Shown: piece after piece, positions 16,355 through 28,223 of the stretch
Position numbering within the stretch: position 1 is the first letter of the stretch
Layout: each line of letters begins with the position of its first letter
Assembly: GCF_034347385.1 (NCBI RefSeq)
Contig: NZ_CP133777.1
Coordinates: 1,860,001-1,924,000 of the forward strand
Length of the DNA: 64,000 nt
DNA from: Actimicrobium sp. CCC2.4
Lineage (GTDB): Bacteria > Pseudomonadota > Gammaproteobacteria > Burkholderiales > Burkholderiaceae_D
Direction of reading: 5' to 3'
The notes under the pieces: generated by a model
Databases searched by the model: none
What the model was told of the DNA's origin: nothing
What the model saw: only the letters and a program-made list of their open reading frames with translations
Made by a program: the position numbers and the translations under genes

Positions 16355-19300
16355 CGTCAAAGGCAGTGACGATTGCGCTGTTGACCCACGCCTCCGGCGA
16401 CCTGACCGTACTGGCCGCGGCGCGTGCGCAATTGCCCGACGGTTTCGCCGCGGTGCAGGCGGTGGATTTGCAGCAGTGTGCGACCTCTGCGCAAATGATG
16501 TCATTGCTGGAGCACGATCTGGCCGGATGCCGTCTGATACTGGTGCGTGTTCTCGGCCGGCTGGGCAGCGTGCCCGGATTGACCGAACTGGTCAACGAAG
16601 TACGACGGCAGGGACGCCATCTGATTGCCATCAGCGGTGCCGGCGAACCCGACCCTGAACTGGCCGCCATTTCAACGGTGTCAGCGGAGGTGTTGCACCA
16701 GACGATGGCGTATTTGCAGGCCGGTGGCAGCATCAATCTGGCGCAATTGCTGCGCTATCTGTCGGATCATTTATTGTTGACCGGCTTTGACTACGACGCG
16801 CCAACGGCACTGCCCGATCATGGAATTTATCATCCCGATCTGCCGCAACAGGCGACGATAGCCGACTGGATCGCCCATCGCCAGAGCGATAGACCTAGCA
16901 TCGGCCTGGTGTTTTATCGAGCCCACTGGATGAGCGGCAATACCCGCTTCATCGACGCGCTGGTGGATGCACTGGACCGTCACGGCATGAATGCGCTGCC
17001 AATTTTTACCGCGTCGCTGCGCACCGGTGCGGACGCGCTGCAACTCCCGTTCGCGCTGCGCTATTTTTGTGATGGCGACAGTGCCACTCCGTTGATTGAT
17101 GTCCTCATCAACACCACCGCGTTTGCGATGGGCGAAATCACGGCGGGTGGTCCGACTCCGGCAGGCTGGTCGGTCGGTGTCCTGGAACGGCTCAATGTGC
17201 CGGTGTTACAAGCGATCACCAGTGGCATGGCAGAACAGCAGTGGCAGCAATCGGCGCGTGGCATGAACCCGCTCGATGCGGCAATGAATGTGGTGCTGCC
17301 TGAATTTGATGGTCGCATTATCACCGTACCAATTTCATTCAAGGCGCAGTCAGGTCAGGGGCCCGCTGCCTCGGCGGACTATGTGCCGGTGGCTGATCGC
17401 CTCGAGCGCGTCGCCGGCCTGGCGGCGCGCTTTGCGCGTCTCAAGCGCACCGGCAACGCCGACAAGCGCATCGCTTTTATTTTTACCAATTCAAACAGCA
17501 AGGCATCGCAGATAGGCAACGCCGTCGGGCTGGATGCCCCGGCCTCATTACTGCACATGCTGCAGGCAATGCACGAGGCCGGCTATCAGGTTGGCACGCT
17601 TCCCGACAGTGGGACTGCGCTGGTCCACGACCTGATTGATCGCTGCGCGTACGACACGACTTTTTTGACGACAGCCCAGTTGCAGCATGCCGTCGGACGC
17701 GTACCGGCGGCGCAATATGCCAACTGGTTCGCCGAACTGCCGACCGAGATGCAAGACAAGATGACCCACCAATGGGGGCCGCCACCGGGTGAGGCCTATG
17801 TACATGACGGGCATCTGGCGCTGGCCGGTATTGAACTGGGCAATACGTTTGTCGCGTTGCAGCCGCCGCGCGGGTACGGCATGGATCCGGACGCCATCTA
17901 CCATCAACCCGATTTGCCACCGACGCATCACTACCTCGCGCTGTACCGCTGGCTGCGCGACACCTGGCGCGCTGATGCAATTGTCCACGTGGGCAAGCAC
18001 GGCACGCTGGAATGGTTGCCGGGCAAAGGGGTAGGTCTGTCGCAGCAATGTTTTCCGGATGCGTTGCTGGCGGATCTGCCGCTGTTTTACCCATTCATCA
18101 TCAACGATCCCGGCGAAGGCGCACAAGCCAAACGGCGTGCGCACGCAGTCGTGGTCGACCACCTGACACCACCGATGACCACCGCCGATACCTACGGTGC
18201 GCTGGCGTCGTTGACGCAACTGGTCGATGAATACTATCAAGTCGAAGTGCTGGACCCTGCCAAGCTGCCACTGCTGCAGCAGCAAATCTGGGCGTTGGTG
18301 AAACAGACCAATCTGGACACGGATTTGCAGGCACGTTTGCTGCACCATGATCATGATCATGAGCATGGCCACGATCACGATCACGACCACGACCACAAAC
18401 ACGACCACGATCACGCCGAGCATGGGCACGACCACCCGCACAATGACGCACTTCCGGCTGCGCTATCGGACATGGGCGGTGCCGATGTTGCGCATCTGAT
18501 CGAAGATCTGGATGGCTATCTGTGCGAACTGGGCGCAGCGCAGATTCGCGATGGCCTGCATATCCTCGGCCAGTCACCGACCGGCGCGCCGCTGGTCGAC
18601 ATGCTGGTCTCGCTGACCCGTCTGCCAAATCAGGTAGTGCCAGGACTACAGGAAGAAGTAGCACGCCTGTTCGGCTTGTCGCTGACCATGCTGCTGGAAA
18701 ATAAAGGCCGTCGCCTCAATGTGGTGGCAGCGCTGGGCAAACTCACCGAGCGCGCCATCGTCACGCGCGCCGATGCGCTCGACGCCATCGATCAACTGTG
18801 TCGTACCTTGTACGTGGAACTGCAATCTCACGCTTATCAGCCAAGCGCCATCGACGCAGTGTTGCACAGTGTTTTTGCGTCGATCGATCAGCATGATGAC
18901 CATACGGCACGCGCGCTGCTGCAACCGGCGCAGCCAAAGCGCGCCAGTGTTATTGCACAACTCGGCAAGCCGCGTGGTGTCAGCGTTGCAGTCAAACCAC
19001 CAGCCAAGCCAGCCGTCGCGATGCTGGCGCGGCCATCCGAAAAACGCTTCGAGGCACTGCACCAGGTGCTCAGCTTCGCCTGTCGCGAACTGGTACCGAA
19101 TCTGGCACGCGCTTCGGATGAAATCGACAATCTGCTGCACGGCCTGTCGGGTGGTTACGTACCCGCAGGCCCGAGCGGATCACCAACCCGCGGCATGGCG
19201 CATATCCTGCCGACCGGGCGTAATTTTTACTCGGTTGATCCGCGCAGCGTGCCGTCGCAATCGGCATGGCGGGTCGGCTCGCAACTGGCGCACGAAGTGC

Positions 19301-20442
19301 TGACTCGCCATTTTCGCGAGACCGGCAGCTATCCGGAAAGCGTGGCCATCAGCGTGTGGGGAACCAGCGCGATGCGCACCCATGGTGACGATGTTGCACA
19401 AATTCTGGCGCTGCTGGGCGTGCGTCCGGTATGGCGCTCCGAAAATCGTCAGGTCATTGGCGTGGAAGTCATACCGCTGGCTGAACTGAAGCGGCCGCGC
19501 ATTGATGTGACGACCCGCATCAGCGGATTTTTTCGCGATGCCTTTCCGCAGCTCATCGAGCTGATCGACGATGCAGTACAAGCGGTAATTCAGTGTGACG
19601 AACCGTTGTCGGACAATTTTGTGCGCAAACATTATCTGGCCGAACTGGGCGACTGGATCGGCAAAGGATTGTCCGATGCCGACGCTGCCACGCGCGCCGG
19701 CTACCGGATTTTTGGTGCAAAACCGGGCAGTTATGGCGCGGGAATTTTGCCGCTGATTCAGGAAAAAAACTGGCAAAACGATGCCGACTTCGCCGAAGCC
19801 TACGTCAACTGGGGCGGCTATGCGTATGCCCGCACCACGCAGGGACTGGATCAGCGCGACGCGTTCCGGGTACGCCTGTCCGGCGTGCAGATCGCGCTGC
19901 ACAACCAGGATAATCGCGAACACGACATTTTCGACAGCGACGATTATCTGCAATTTCATGGCGGGATGATTGCCACGATCCGGGCGCTGAGCGGCCAGCA
20001 GCCACGCCATTATTTTGGTGACAGTCATGATCCCGATCGCGCCAAAGTACGCGATCTGAAAGAAGAAACCTTGCGGGTATTTCGCTCGCGGGTCGTCAAT
20101 CCCAAGTGGCTCGCCAGCATTCAGCGGCATGGCTACAAGGGCGGGCTTGAGCTGACCGCCACGGTCGATTATTTGTTTGGCTACGACGCCACCGCACAGG
20201 TGATGGAGGACTGGATGTATGAGGACGTTGCCGCGGCCTATGCCTTCGATCCGGTCATGCAGCAGTTTTTGCAGGACGCCAATCCATGGGCACAAAACGC
20301 GATTGCCGAACGCTTGCTTGAAGCGGCACATCGCGGCATGTGGGCCGCACCCGATCCGCACACGCTCGAGCGTCTGCGCGCGCTGTATCTCGATAGCGAA
20401 ACCTTGCTGGAGGCGCGTGGCGAAACCCCGCGCAATGCATGA
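16351..20442 (+). CDS. cobN: Cobaltochelatase subunit CobN
   Basis: CobN is the large porphyrin-binding subunit of the ATP-dependent cobaltochelatase that inserts cobalt into hydrogenobyrinate a,c-diamide. The 1363-residue product is slightly long for the family. It has the central [14 protein letters not shown] segment, the [12 protein letters not shown] region and a C-terminal [22 protein letters not shown] His/Asp-rich insert of alternating HD and HDHE units lies at about residues 665-700 (18345-18440). Its ATG overlaps the ferredoxin stop, and the chelatase ATPase gene follows with overlap. Confidence 0.95.
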   Translation: MTSKAVTIALLTHASGDLTVLAAARAQLPDGFAAVQAVDLQQCATSAQMMSLLEHDLAGCRLILVRVLGRLGSVPGLTELVNEVRRQGRHLIAISGAGEPDPELAAISTVSAEVLHQTMAYLQAGGSINLAQLLRYLSDHLLLTGFDYDAPTALPDHGIYHPDLPQQATIADWIAHRQSDRPSIGLVFYRAHWMSGNTRFIDALVDALDRHGMNALPIFTASLRTGADALQLPFALRYFCDGDSATPLIDVLINTTAFAMGEITAGGPTPAGWSVGVLERLNVPVLQAITSGMAEQQWQQSARGMNPLDAAMNVVLPEFDGRIITVPISFKAQSGQGPAASADYVPVADRLERVAGLAARFARLKRTGNADKRIAFIFTNSNSKASQIGNAVGLDAPASLLHMLQAMHEAGYQVGTLPDSGTALVHDLIDRCAYDTTFLTTAQLQHAVGRVPAAQYANWFAELPTEMQDKMTHQWGPPPGEAYVHDGHLALAGIELGNTFVALQPPRGYGMDPDAIYHQPDLPPTHHYLALYRWLRDTWRADAIVHVGKHGTLEWLPGKGVGLSQQCFPDALLADLPLFYPFIINDPGEGAQAKRRAHAVVVDHLTPPMTTADTYGALASLTQLVDEYYQVEVLDPAKLPLLQQQIWALVKQTNLDTDLQARLLHHDHDHEHGHDHDHDHDHKHDHDHAEHGHDHPHNDALPAALSDMGGADVAHLIEDLDGYLCELGAAQIRDGLHILGQSPTGAPLVDMLVSLTRLPNQVVPGLQEEVARLFGLSLTMLLENKGRRLNVVAALGKLTERAIVTRADALDAIDQLCRTLYVELQSHAYQPSAIDAVLHSVFASIDQHDDHTARALLQPAQPKRASVIAQLGKPRGVSVAVKPPAKPAVAMLARPSEKRFEALHQVLSFACRELVPNLARASDEIDNLLHGLSGGYVPAGPSGSPTRGMAHILPTGRNFYSVDPRSVPSQSAWRVGSQLAHEVLTRHFRETGSYPESVAISVWGTSAMRTHGDDVAQILALLGVRPVWRSENRQVIGVEVIPLAELKRPRIDVTTRISGFFRDAFPQLIELIDDAVQAVIQCDEPLSDNFVRKHYLAELGDWIGKGLSDADAATRAGYRIFGAKPGSYGAGILPLIQEKNWQNDADFAEAYVNWGGYAYARTTQGLDQRDAFRVRLSGVQIALHNQDNREHDIFDSDDYLQFHGGMIATIRALSGQQPRHYFGDSHDPDRAKVRDLKEETLRVFRSRVVNPKWLASIQRHGYKGGLELTATVDYLFGYDATAQVMEDWMYEDVAAAYAFDPVMQQFLQDANPWAQNAIAERLLEAAHRGMWAAPDPHTLERLRALYLDSETLLEARGETPRNA

Positions 20443-22399
20443 CATGCACGTAACGCATTTTCCTTTCAGCGCCATCGTCGGGCAGCCGCAGTTGAAGACC
20501 GCACTGTTGTTGTGTGCGGTCGATCCCAGCCTCGGCGGAGTATTGATTCGCGGCGACAAAGGCACCGCAAAAAGTACCGCAGGTCGCGCTCTGGCCGATG
20601 TCTTGCCGCACATTGATCGTGTTCCCGGCTGCGCCTTCAATTGCGCGCCGGGGATGGCATCGGCGCACTGTGAAGTGTGTTGCGGTGCGACGGCTTCTGC
20701 ATCGGTCGCGGTGGCGTCGGCGGTTCCTTTCATCACGCTGCCGCTGGGGGCCACCGAAGACCGCGTGCTCGGCACGCTCGATCTGGCGCGCGCGCTCAAA
20801 GGTGCCGAGCGGGCGTTTCAGCCCGGCCTGCTGGCCGCCGCGCATCGCGGCATCTTGTATATCGATGAAGTCAATTTGCTGGCAGATCATCTGGTCGATG
20901 TGCTGCTCGACGTGGCAGCGATGGGGGTCAACTCGGTGCAGCGTGAAGGGTTGTCGGTCACGCATCCGGCGCGGTTTACGTTGATCGGCACGATGAATCT
21001 CGAAGAGGGTGACCTGCGTCCGCAACTGCTGGACCGCTTCGGTCTGATGGTGGAAGTCACCGCGCCGCGCGATAAAACACAGCGGGCCGAAGTCGTGCGA
21101 CGACGCATCGCTTTTGAAGCCAATCCTGTCGCGTATGCCGCCACCTGGGTAGGGCAGCAAGACGCGCTACATCAACAAATCCTGACCGCCCAGGAACGCA
21201 TTGCCGAGGTGGTGTTAAGCGATGCATTGCTCGATTTGATCAGTCACCTGTGCTGCGAATTTGACGTGGCCAGCCTGCGTGCCGATATCGTGATGCACAA
21301 GGCGGCGCGCGCACTGGCCGCGCTCGATGGCCGGTATGCGGTGACCCCGGCCGACGTGCGGCAAGCGGCGGAACTGGTGCTGCCGCATCGGCGGCGGCGC
21401 AAGCCGTTCGAGCAACCGGGGCTGGATCCGCAACGGCTCGACGAGCTGATGGACGAAGCGCAGCAAGCTGCCGAGCCAAATGAATCATCTGAATCATCTG
21501 AATCACAGCAGTCCGACAGCGATGCCGTGCAGCCCGACACCGATCCCTCGCCGGATGCACCAGAGCGACAGGACGCACCGGCGCAGCAACAGGTGTTTGC
21601 TGCGGCGCCGATGACGTCGATGCGGCCGGTACGTGTCGAGGCTGTAACTGCGACCGCGCGCGTGGTCGCAGGTCGCCGCAGCGAAGCAGACAATGCGCCG
21701 CGCGGCAGGGTCGTGCGTGCGGTGCCGCATCGGCAACCGGACAGCCTCGCGGTTGGCGCGACATTGCGCAGTGCGGCCCTGCGCGACCCGCTGGATTTTG
21801 CAGTGACCCGCGACGATCTGCATCAGCAGGTTCGCGTCGGCAAAACCGCCAACCTGATTGTGCTGGTAGTCGATGCCTCGGGTTCGATGGCGGCGCAGCA
21901 GCGGATGGAAGCGGTCAAGGGCACGGTCGTGTCCTTGCTGACCGATGCCTATCAGCGGCGCGACGAAGTGGCGGTCATCAGTTTTCGTGGCGATGCGGCC
22001 AACATGCTGCTGGCACCGACGCGCAGTATCGATCTGGCCGAACAGAGCCTGCGTGACCTGCCCACTGGCGGTCGCACGCCATTGCCGCATGCGCTGCAAC
22101 TGGTGCTCCAGACCCTCGCTCACTATCACGGGGACGCCGCACCGCTGCTGGTGCTACTGACCGACGGCAAAGCCAATGTCGGGCTCGATGCGGGCGATCC
22201 GTGGCAAGCATCGCTCGGCATGGCCGGCCTGCTCGCTGCACGGGGCGTTTCCGCACTGGTGGTCGATACCGAATCCGGCTATCTGCGACTCGGTCGCGCG
22301 GCCCTGCTGGCGGAGGCACTGGGCGCAGAGTGCCTGACGCTGGAGCAATTGTCGGCCGAGCAGTTGACGCTGACGATACGCAGTCGATTGCACCCATGA
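20435..22399 (+). CDS. ChlI/ChlD-type chelatase ATPase and VWA fusion protein
   Basis: The 654-residue product combines an AAA+ domain of the magnesium-chelatase I type (Walker [10 protein letters not shown] at residues 40-48, Walker [11 protein letters not shown]) with a C-terminal VWA domain ([13 protein letters not shown] near residue 480). An acidic Ser/Glu/Gln-rich linker sits between them, near residues 330-390. A cysteine group (CAFNCAP, CEVC) lies at about residues 66-84. In this position it should power CobN in place of CobS/CobT. ATG 20435 overlaps the cobN stop; ATG 20444 is also possible. Confidence 0.9.
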   Translation: MHDMHVTHFPFSAIVGQPQLKTALLLCAVDPSLGGVLIRGDKGTAKSTAGRALADVLPHIDRVPGCAFNCAPGMASAHCEVCCGATASASVAVASAVPFITLPLGATEDRVLGTLDLARALKGAERAFQPGLLAAAHRGILYIDEVNLLADHLVDVLLDVAAMGVNSVQREGLSVTHPARFTLIGTMNLEEGDLRPQLLDRFGLMVEVTAPRDKTQRAEVVRRRIAFEANPVAYAATWVGQQDALHQQILTAQERIAEVVLSDALLDLISHLCCEFDVASLRADIVMHKAARALAALDGRYAVTPADVRQAAELVLPHRRRRKPFEQPGLDPQRLDELMDEAQQAAEPNESSESSESQQSDSDAVQPDTDPSPDAPERQDAPAQQQVFAAAPMTSMRPVRVEAVTATARVVAGRRSEADNAPRGRVVRAVPHRQPDSLAVGATLRSAALRDPLDFAVTRDDLHQQVRVGKTANLIVLVVDASGSMAAQQRMEAVKGTVVSLLTDAYQRRDEVAVISFRGDAANMLLAPTRSIDLAEQSLRDLPTGGRTPLPHALQLVLQTLAHYHGDAAPLLVLLTDGKANVGLDAGDPWQASLGMAGLLAARGVSALVVDTESGYLRLGRAALLAEALGAECLTLEQLSAEQLTLTIRSRLHP

Positions 22400-22460
22400 A
22401 CACCAGGCAAAGAGCTCACCCGCCGCTGCGTTCGCGCGCATTCAATTTAAAGGAATTCCC

Positions 22461-23165
22461 ATGATTATCTGCATCGGTGCCGGCCCCGGCGATATCGGTT
22501 ACCTGACCCAGCGTGGAGCTGCATTGATCCGCGACGCCGACGTCGTCGCCGGGTTCGACGCGGTGATTCGCGTTGTACAGAGCATCATTCCCGCCAGCGC
22601 TGAAGTCATCAAAATGAATTACCGCGATCAGGTCGCGCAGCTTGAGTTGGTGGCAGCGGCACACCATGCCGGCAAGCGCTGCGTGGCGGTCTTCATGGGC
22701 GATATTCACTTCAGTGGTTTTCAGTATCTAGAGCGCGTCGAGCGCGCCTGCGGCCATCCGGTCGATACCTTGCCGGGGATATCGTCTGCGCAAATACTGG
22801 CGTCACGCACCAAGGTCTGCTTCGATGAAACAACCTTCATCACCTTTCATCGACGCGGCGATCTAGCCCCGTTTAAACGGCATCTGGTGCATGTGCTGGA
22901 AGACTTGCGCAATGCGATCGTGATTCCATGTCCGTGGGATGCCGCGCGGTCTTTCATGCCGCGCGACATCGCGGCCTATTTGCTGGCACAAGGCATCCCG
23001 GGCGAGCACCCGACCGAAGTCTGGGAAAACCTGACCGGCAACGAAGCCGAATGGCGTGGCTCGCTGGCAGAATGTGTCGACCGTGAATTTACCGACATGA
23101 GCATCATGCTGATCCGTACCCGTACGCCGATGGCCAGCCAGATCGAAGCGGCGGGGGCAGCATGA
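22461..23165 (+). CDS. cbiE: Cobalt-precorrin-7 C5-methyltransferase-like protein CbiE
   Basis: The 234-residue tetrapyrrole methylase begins with the SAM-binding [12 protein letters not shown] motif and has the second loop [10 protein letters not shown] and the [13 protein letters not shown] region. CbiE methylates C5 late in ring synthesis. It lacks the CbiT (C15-methyl, decarboxylating) half found in CobL-type fusions. The ATG follows AAGGA in a 61-base gap after the chelatase gene, the largest gap in this part of the operon. The exact carbon methylated is assigned from family resemblance and is less certain than the fold. Confidence 0.8.
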   Translation: MIICIGAGPGDIGYLTQRGAALIRDADVVAGFDAVIRVVQSIIPASAEVIKMNYRDQVAQLELVAAAHHAGKRCVAVFMGDIHFSGFQYLERVERACGHPVDTLPGISSAQILASRTKVCFDETTFITFHRRGDLAPFKRHLVHVLEDLRNAIVIPCPWDAARSFMPRDIAAYLLAQGIPGEHPTEVWENLTGNEAEWRGSLAECVDREFTDMSIMLIRTRTPMASQIEAAGAA

Positions 23166-24760
23166 CGCCGCCTGTGGTGCCCGCCGAATTTGGCATCGTC
23201 ATTGCCGGTCACGGTAGCCGCGACCCCGATGCGGTGCGTGAATTTGAAGACCTGATTGGCATCGTCCGGCAGAGCGCGCCGCAGCATGCGGTCAGCCACG
23301 GCTATCTGGAATTTTCCAGTCCGACCATCGCCGAAGCTGTCAACACGGTGCTGGCCACTGGTGTGCGTACCGTGGCGGTGGTGCCGGGCATCCTGCTGGC
23401 GGCCGGTCATGCCAAGAACGACATGCCAAGCGAATTGCTGGCGCTGGCACGCGAACATCCGACGGTTGATTTTCACTTCGGCGGGACGCTGAACTTGCAT
23501 CCGCGCCTGCTGCAACTGGCGCAAGAACGCATCATCGCGGCCGAAGCCACATCGCCACACACGGTGCGTCGCGACGACACCTGTCTGGTACTGGTCGGTC
23601 GTGGCACCAGCGACCCCGACGCCAATGGCGAAGTCGCCAAACTGGCGCGCATGCTGGAAGAAGGCATGGGATTTGGCGGCGTCTATCTGTGCTATTCCGG
23701 CACGGCCAAACCGCTGGTGGCCGATGGTTTGCGCGCCGCCGCACGGATGGGATTTTCCCGTCTGGTGGTACTGCCTTTTTTCCTGTTCGACGGTGTTCTG
23801 GTCAAACGGATTTATGCCGCTGCAACGGCATTGCAGGAACGCGAGCCGACGCTGGAAGTGCTGCAGGCCGGCTATCTCGGCGCGCACGAGCATGTGGCCG
23901 CAGTGCTGGTCGAGCGCGCCCGCGAGGCAATTGCCGGTCGCGCCCAAATGAATTGTTCGCTATGCAAATACCGGGTACAGATTGTCGGCTTTGAAGAGCA
24001 GGTCGGCACACCGCAGCGGGCCCATCATTTGCAGGTGCGCGACTTGCTGAAAATCGAGGAGGCGCGCGCCGCCTTGCCCGCTGAGCTGCAGGTCGATGCA
24101 CCGCCGGCCATGGCGCCGTATGTGCCGCATCCGATCGAAGCCGAAAGTTTCGAGATCATCGCTGCGGGTCGCGACTGGACAATTTTTCCGGCCGCCCATC
24201 TGACGGTACTGCAGCGTCTGGTGCATACCAGTGGCGACTTTGCGGCGGTGGATGATCTGTATTTTTCTGCCGGCGCGGTGGAAACCGGTATCCGCGCGCT
24301 GCTGCGCTGCAAGCGCATCGTCACCGACGTGACGATGGTGCAAACCGGATTGAAGCGTGCCTTGCTCGAGCAGCTGGGCATCGACACCTGGTGTGGGGTG
24401 CATGACCGCGAAACGCATTTGCTGGCGGCCAGTGAAAACATTACGCGCTCGGCGGCCGGTATCCGCCGCGCCTGGCAAAAATTCGGCAACGATATCGTGC
24501 TCGCGATTGGCGATGCACCGACTGCGATTGCCGAGACGACCCGTCTGATCCGCGACCATGGCTGGCGGCCGCAATTGGTGATCGGCCTGCCGGTGGGTTT
24601 TGTCGGCACGCGGGAAAGCAAGGACGCATTGCGTCGCTGCCTGCAAGTGCCACGCATCACCAATACCGGTACCCGAGGTGGTTCGCCCTGGGCGGCGAGT
24701 GTGGTCAATGCGCTGATGATTGACGGGCTCAATCAGCTTGCCGGGTATGCACGAACTTGA
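23162..24760 (+). CDS. CbiX-CbiC fusion: sirohydrochlorin cobaltochelatase / cobalt-precorrin-8 methylmutase
   Basis: The 532-residue product has a long-type CbiX (residues 1 to about 305) with two tandem halves (AGHGSRDPD near residue 14 and [13 protein letters not shown] near 147) and a CxxC segment [10 protein letters not shown] that in long CbiX proteins can hold an Fe-S centre. After a short linker comes CbiC (about 320-532), with the catalytic [11 protein letters not shown] histidine region and the IGDAPTA and [10 protein letters not shown] motifs. It would insert cobalt early in the anaerobic-type route and move the C11 methyl to C12. It overlaps cbiE by four bases. Confidence 0.92.
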   Translation: MTPPVVPAEFGIVIAGHGSRDPDAVREFEDLIGIVRQSAPQHAVSHGYLEFSSPTIAEAVNTVLATGVRTVAVVPGILLAAGHAKNDMPSELLALAREHPTVDFHFGGTLNLHPRLLQLAQERIIAAEATSPHTVRRDDTCLVLVGRGTSDPDANGEVAKLARMLEEGMGFGGVYLCYSGTAKPLVADGLRAAARMGFSRLVVLPFFLFDGVLVKRIYAAATALQEREPTLEVLQAGYLGAHEHVAAVLVERAREAIAGRAQMNCSLCKYRVQIVGFEEQVGTPQRAHHLQVRDLLKIEEARAALPAELQVDAPPAMAPYVPHPIEAESFEIIAAGRDWTIFPAAHLTVLQRLVHTSGDFAAVDDLYFSAGAVETGIRALLRCKRIVTDVTMVQTGLKRALLEQLGIDTWCGVHDRETHLLAASENITRSAAGIRRAWQKFGNDIVLAIGDAPTAIAETTRLIRDHGWRPQLVIGLPVGFVGTRESKDALRRCLQVPRITNTGTRGGSPWAASVVNALMIDGLNQLAGYART

Positions 24761-25892
24761 ACGCGCCGAATTTGATCTGCAAGTGCTGGCCCTCAATGGC
24801 TTGCGGCGTGGTCGCACGACCGGCAGTTGCGCTACCGCTGCAGTCAAGGCGGCACTGACATGGATGCTGTGCAGTGGTCGGGAACAGCAGGTGGACGTGA
24901 CGCTGCCGGACGGACGCCACTATCTGCGCGTGCCGATTGCCGGTTTGAGCGATCTGGATGCGGCCACCGTGCGCGCCGAGGTACTGAAAGACGGTGGCGA
25001 CGATCCCGACAACACGCACGGCGCGACGATTTTTGCTGAAGTGCGGCGCAATGCGTTAGGCACGATCCGTTTTTTCGCAGGGCCGGGAGTCGGTACCGCC
25101 ACGTTGCCGGGACTGCGGGTAGCCGTCGGTGAGCCGGCCATCAATCCGGTGCCACGCAAGATGATGCAGCAAGCCGTCGCTGAGGTATTGCAGGACGCCG
25201 GATTGCCGGCCGGGACAGGATTCGATCTGACGATAGGCTGCGAAAACGGCGAGCAGATCGCCCGTAAAACATTCAACCCGCGGCTGGGTATTCTTGGCGG
25301 GATTTCGATACTCGGGACCTCGGGCATTGTCGAGCCGATGTCGATGGCTTCATGGGTGGCTTCGATCGAAGTGTATGTGCGCGTGGCACTGGCGGGGGAT
25401 GTGCCGAGCGTGGCGTATTTGCCCGGAAAGATAGGGCGCGATTTTGCCCGGCAGGTGCTGGAGCTGCCCGACAAACGGATGGTACAGATCGCGAATTTTT
25501 TAGGCGATGCGCTGGACTTCACGCAGGTCGCGCTGGAAGAACAGCAGCGCCAGCTCGACACGCTGTGGCTGGCCGGCCATCCAGGAAAACTGGCCAAGGT
25601 GCTCGACGGCGTATGGGATACGCATTCGAGCAAAAGCAATATGGCAATGGGTTCGGTGGCGCGTGTCGCCGCAGAGCGCGGCTTGTCAGCACAACTTGTC
25701 AAAGAAATGGAACAGGCAAATACAGTGGAAGCAGTCATTGAACAAATGCGACATCAGCACGGCGCGCAAGCGTTCTGGATGGATATCGAAGCGCGCATCG
25801 GCGCCCAAGTACACGCACGCGTGCCAGCGGTGAAGAAAGTCGAAATCCGGTTATTCGATTTGGCTGGCACCGCACTGGGAGCCGCAGCATGA
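24747..25892 (+). CDS. cbiD: Cobalt-precorrin-5B C1-methyltransferase CbiD
   Basis: CbiD methylates C1 in the anaerobic-type corrin pathway. The 381-residue product has the N-terminal [19 protein letters not shown] motif, [10 protein letters not shown] and the central [19 protein letters not shown] region. The start at 24747 overlaps the preceding gene by 14 bases; a Met at 24720 would give a 41-base overlap and nine extra residues. The gene ends in a four-base overlap with the next methyltransferase. Confidence 0.94.
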   Translation: MHELERAEFDLQVLALNGLRRGRTTGSCATAAVKAALTWMLCSGREQQVDVTLPDGRHYLRVPIAGLSDLDAATVRAEVLKDGGDDPDNTHGATIFAEVRRNALGTIRFFAGPGVGTATLPGLRVAVGEPAINPVPRKMMQQAVAEVLQDAGLPAGTGFDLTIGCENGEQIARKTFNPRLGILGGISILGTSGIVEPMSMASWVASIEVYVRVALAGDVPSVAYLPGKIGRDFARQVLELPDKRMVQIANFLGDALDFTQVALEEQQRQLDTLWLAGHPGKLAKVLDGVWDTHSSKSNMAMGSVARVAAERGLSAQLVKEMEQANTVEAVIEQMRHQHGAQAFWMDIEARIGAQVHARVPAVKKVEIRLFDLAGTALGAAA

Positions 25893-26632
25893 GCGCGATC
25901 GCACTCGGACATTTCTGGGGCATCGGGGTCGGCCCCGGTCCTGCCGGTTATCTGCCGCTGGCAGCCTTGTCGGCACTGCAGCAGGCCGACCTGATTTTTG
26001 CGCCGCGAGCGCGCAGTGCGGATGCCTCGGTGGCATTGCAATGCCTGCACGGGATCGACATTGATGCATCGCGCTTGCGCGAAATCGAATTCAATATGGA
26101 TCCGGATCGCTCGGTATTACAGTCGCATTACGCGACGCTGGCCGAGACGATTGCCGGCGAATTGCGGGCCGGTCGCAGTGTCGCCTACCTGACGATCGGC
26201 GACAGTCTGACCTATTCGACCTACGGCTACATTCTGGCGGCACTGTGCGAGCTGCTGCCGACGCTGCCGCACCGGACCTTTCCAGGCATTACCAGTTACG
26301 CGGCGGCCGCCGCCGCACTCGGCTGGCCATTGGGAGAGGGCAAGGAGCGCACGCTGATTTTGCCCTGCCCGGAATCGCCGGCCGAATTGCAGCAGGAAAT
26401 TGCCACCCACGACATCGTCGTGCTGATGAAAATCGGTCATCGCCTGCCGTGGGTGTTGCAACTGTTGCGCGAGCTCGATATCGCTGACTACTGCGGCTTT
26501 GCACGCCGCATCGGCTTGCCCGGCGAATTGCTCAGTACCGATGTGGGTGCGCTATCGGCCGATGCATCGATCGGGTACTTGGCGACGATGCTGATTCGAA
26601 AAACCCCCAGAGAAAGACGACATATCCCATGA
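25889..26632 (+). CDS. cobI: (Cobalt-)precorrin-2 C20-methyltransferase
   Basis: The 247-residue tetrapyrrole methylase (CobI/CbiL type) has the SAM-binding GIGVGPGPAGYLPLAAL start, the AYLTIGDSLTYSTYGY loop and FPGITSYAAAAA. It adds the methyl group at C20, the first step after the dipyrrocorphin stage. It overlaps cbiD and the following cobM by four bases each. Whether the substrate carries cobalt depends on whether CbiX acts first. Confidence 0.93.
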   Translation: MSAIALGHFWGIGVGPGPAGYLPLAALSALQQADLIFAPRARSADASVALQCLHGIDIDASRLREIEFNMDPDRSVLQSHYATLAETIAGELRAGRSVAYLTIGDSLTYSTYGYILAALCELLPTLPHRTFPGITSYAAAAAALGWPLGEGKERTLILPCPESPAELQQEIATHDIVVLMKIGHRLPWVLQLLRELDIADYCGFARRIGLPGELLSTDVGALSADASIGYLATMLIRKTPRERRHIP

Positions 26633-27447
26633 AAGTGTATTTCATCGGCGCCGGCCCCGGCGCACCCGACCTGATCACGCTGCGCGGTGCCACCATCCTC
26701 GGACGGGTTTCCACGGTTCTGTACGCCGGCTCGCTGGTACCCACCGCGATACTGGTGCACTGCAAGCCGGGAGCTGATCTGATCGATACCGCCAGCCTCG
26801 ATCTCGAACAGCAGGAAGCCTGCTACCGCGCCGCCCAAGCGGGGGATTACGACGTCGCCCGACTGCACTCGGGCGACCCGGCCATTTATGGCGCAACGGC
26901 AGAACAGATGCGCCGCCTTGATACCTTGGGCATCGACTACGAAGTCGTACCGGGCGTGTCGTCATTCACTGCGGCAGCGGCTGTCGTGAAGTCGGAACTG
27001 ACCAAGCCGGAAGTCTCGCAAACCATTATTTTGACCCGCGTGTCGGGCCGGGCGTCGGCCGTGCCGGCACTCGAAGCGATCGATAAACTGGCCGAACATC
27101 AGGCCACGATGTGTATTTTTTTGTCGGGTCCACATTTGAAAAAAATCGTCACCGATTTGCGTCTGCATTATCCGGACGACACGCCGGTGACGCTGGTCTA
27201 TCGCGCCACCTGGCCGGAAGAAAAAACCTATCAGGGCACGCTCGCCACGATTCTGAAAGACACCAAACGCGGTGAGTGGAATCTGACGACGATGATGCTG
27301 GTCGGCGAGGCGACCGGTCACGGCGCGCAAGTGGAGTCGCGCCTGTATTCGAAAGATTACAAGCATCTGTTCCGTGCCAAAAAAACGGCGCGGGCAAAAG
27401 CGGTAAAAGCCGCCCCGGAAGTGAAAAAAGAACAGGTCGACGCGTGA
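26629..27447 (+). CDS. cobM: (Cobalt-)precorrin-4 C11-methyltransferase
   Basis: The 272-residue CobM/CbiF-type methylase has KVYFIGAGPGAPDLITLRG, the LHSGDPAIYGATAEQ loop and the ILTRVSGRASAVP segment characteristic of this enzyme. It methylates C11. A Lys/Ala/Arg-rich tail of about 25 residues extends beyond the usual end. The stop overlaps the GTG start of cbiG (GTGA). Confidence 0.95.
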   Translation: MKVYFIGAGPGAPDLITLRGATILGRVSTVLYAGSLVPTAILVHCKPGADLIDTASLDLEQQEACYRAAQAGDYDVARLHSGDPAIYGATAEQMRRLDTLGIDYEVVPGVSSFTAAAAVVKSELTKPEVSQTIILTRVSGRASAVPALEAIDKLAEHQATMCIFLSGPHLKKIVTDLRLHYPDDTPVTLVYRATWPEEKTYQGTLATILKDTKRGEWNLTTMMLVGEATGHGAQVESRLYSKDYKHLFRAKKTARAKAVKAAPEVKKEQVDA

Positions 27448-28223
27448 CGGTTGGTACTGAATCTGGCACCGGCACTGGCACCGGCATCTGGCTGGTCAGA
27501 GCGCAAGCCGAGCTACTGGGCGCGGCACTGCAAACGCCGCTGGATGCGGTCATCTATCGCCCGTGGCAGGACGCGGTGCAATCGCAGCAACGTCAATTTG
27601 CCGACGCCTATCGCCGGCATGCACAGTGGATCATCGTTGGTGCGACCGGGATTGCGGTGCGCTTTCTGGATGGCCTGATCGCCGACAAGCACAGTGATCC
27701 GGCGGTGGTAGTACTGGACGAGGCAGGGCGTTTTGCGATCTCGCTGTTGGCGGGGCATGAGGGGGGTGCCAATACGTTGGCCTATCGGGTCGCCGCGCTG
27801 ATCGGTGCGGTGCCGGTCATCACGACGGCCACCGAAACAGTCAAGCCGCTGGTCATTGGCATCGGCTGCCGCAAGGACGTCGCCCATGCGCGCATCAGCG
27901 CTGCCGTGATGCAGGCGCTGGGGTCGCGCTCGCTCGACTTGGTGCGCGAAATCGCGACCATCGATCTGAAGCAACATGAGCCGGGTCTGCTGGCATTTTG
28001 TGCCGCCCATGATTTGCCGCTGCGCGTGATTGCCCGCGAAACGGTAGCGGCACGCGGCTGGGTCACCGTGCCGTCGGCCTGGGTCAGTCAGCAAATTGGG
28101 GTGGATGGCGTATGTGAACCGTGTGCGCTGATTGCCAGCCCGCGCGGAAAATTAATTGTGCCGAAAACCACCCGCGATGGGGTGGCGGTGGCCATCGTTG
28201 AAGATAGCTGGAGTGCAGTATGA
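27444..28223 (+). CDS. cbiG: Cobalt-precorrin-5A hydrolase CbiG
   Basis: CbiG opens the delta-lactone of cobalt-precorrin-5A and releases acetaldehyde. The 259-residue product has the GATGIAVRFLDGL segment, LLAGHEGGANTLA and the CobE-like C-terminal domain (VIGIGCRKDVAHARISAAV). The GTG at 27444 overlaps the cobM stop. The N-terminus is a short Gly/Thr repeat encoded by GGCACC/GGCACT hexamers (27463-27486) before homology starts. A longer frame upstream lies inside cobM and is rejected. Confidence 0.92.
   Translation: MTVGTESGTGTGTGIWLVRAQAELLGAALQTPLDAVIYRPWQDAVQSQQRQFADAYRRHAQWIIVGATGIAVRFLDGLIADKHSDPAVVVLDEAGRFAISLLAGHEGGANTLAYRVAALIGAVPVITTATETVKPLVIGIGCRKDVAHARISAAVMQALGSRSLDLVREIATIDLKQHEPGLLAFCAAHDLPLRVIARETVAARGWVTVPSAWVSQQIGVDGVCEPCALIASPRGKLIVPKTTRDGVAVAIVEDSWSAV

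Noticed and set aside
18345-18440. Short tandem repeats resembling a CRISPR or minisatellite
   Set aside because: These are in-frame His/Asp codons within cobN, with no spacer structure.
19180-20799. 539-codon minus-strand frame opposite cobN and the chelatase gene
   Set aside because: It is antisense to two well-supported genes and has no domain.
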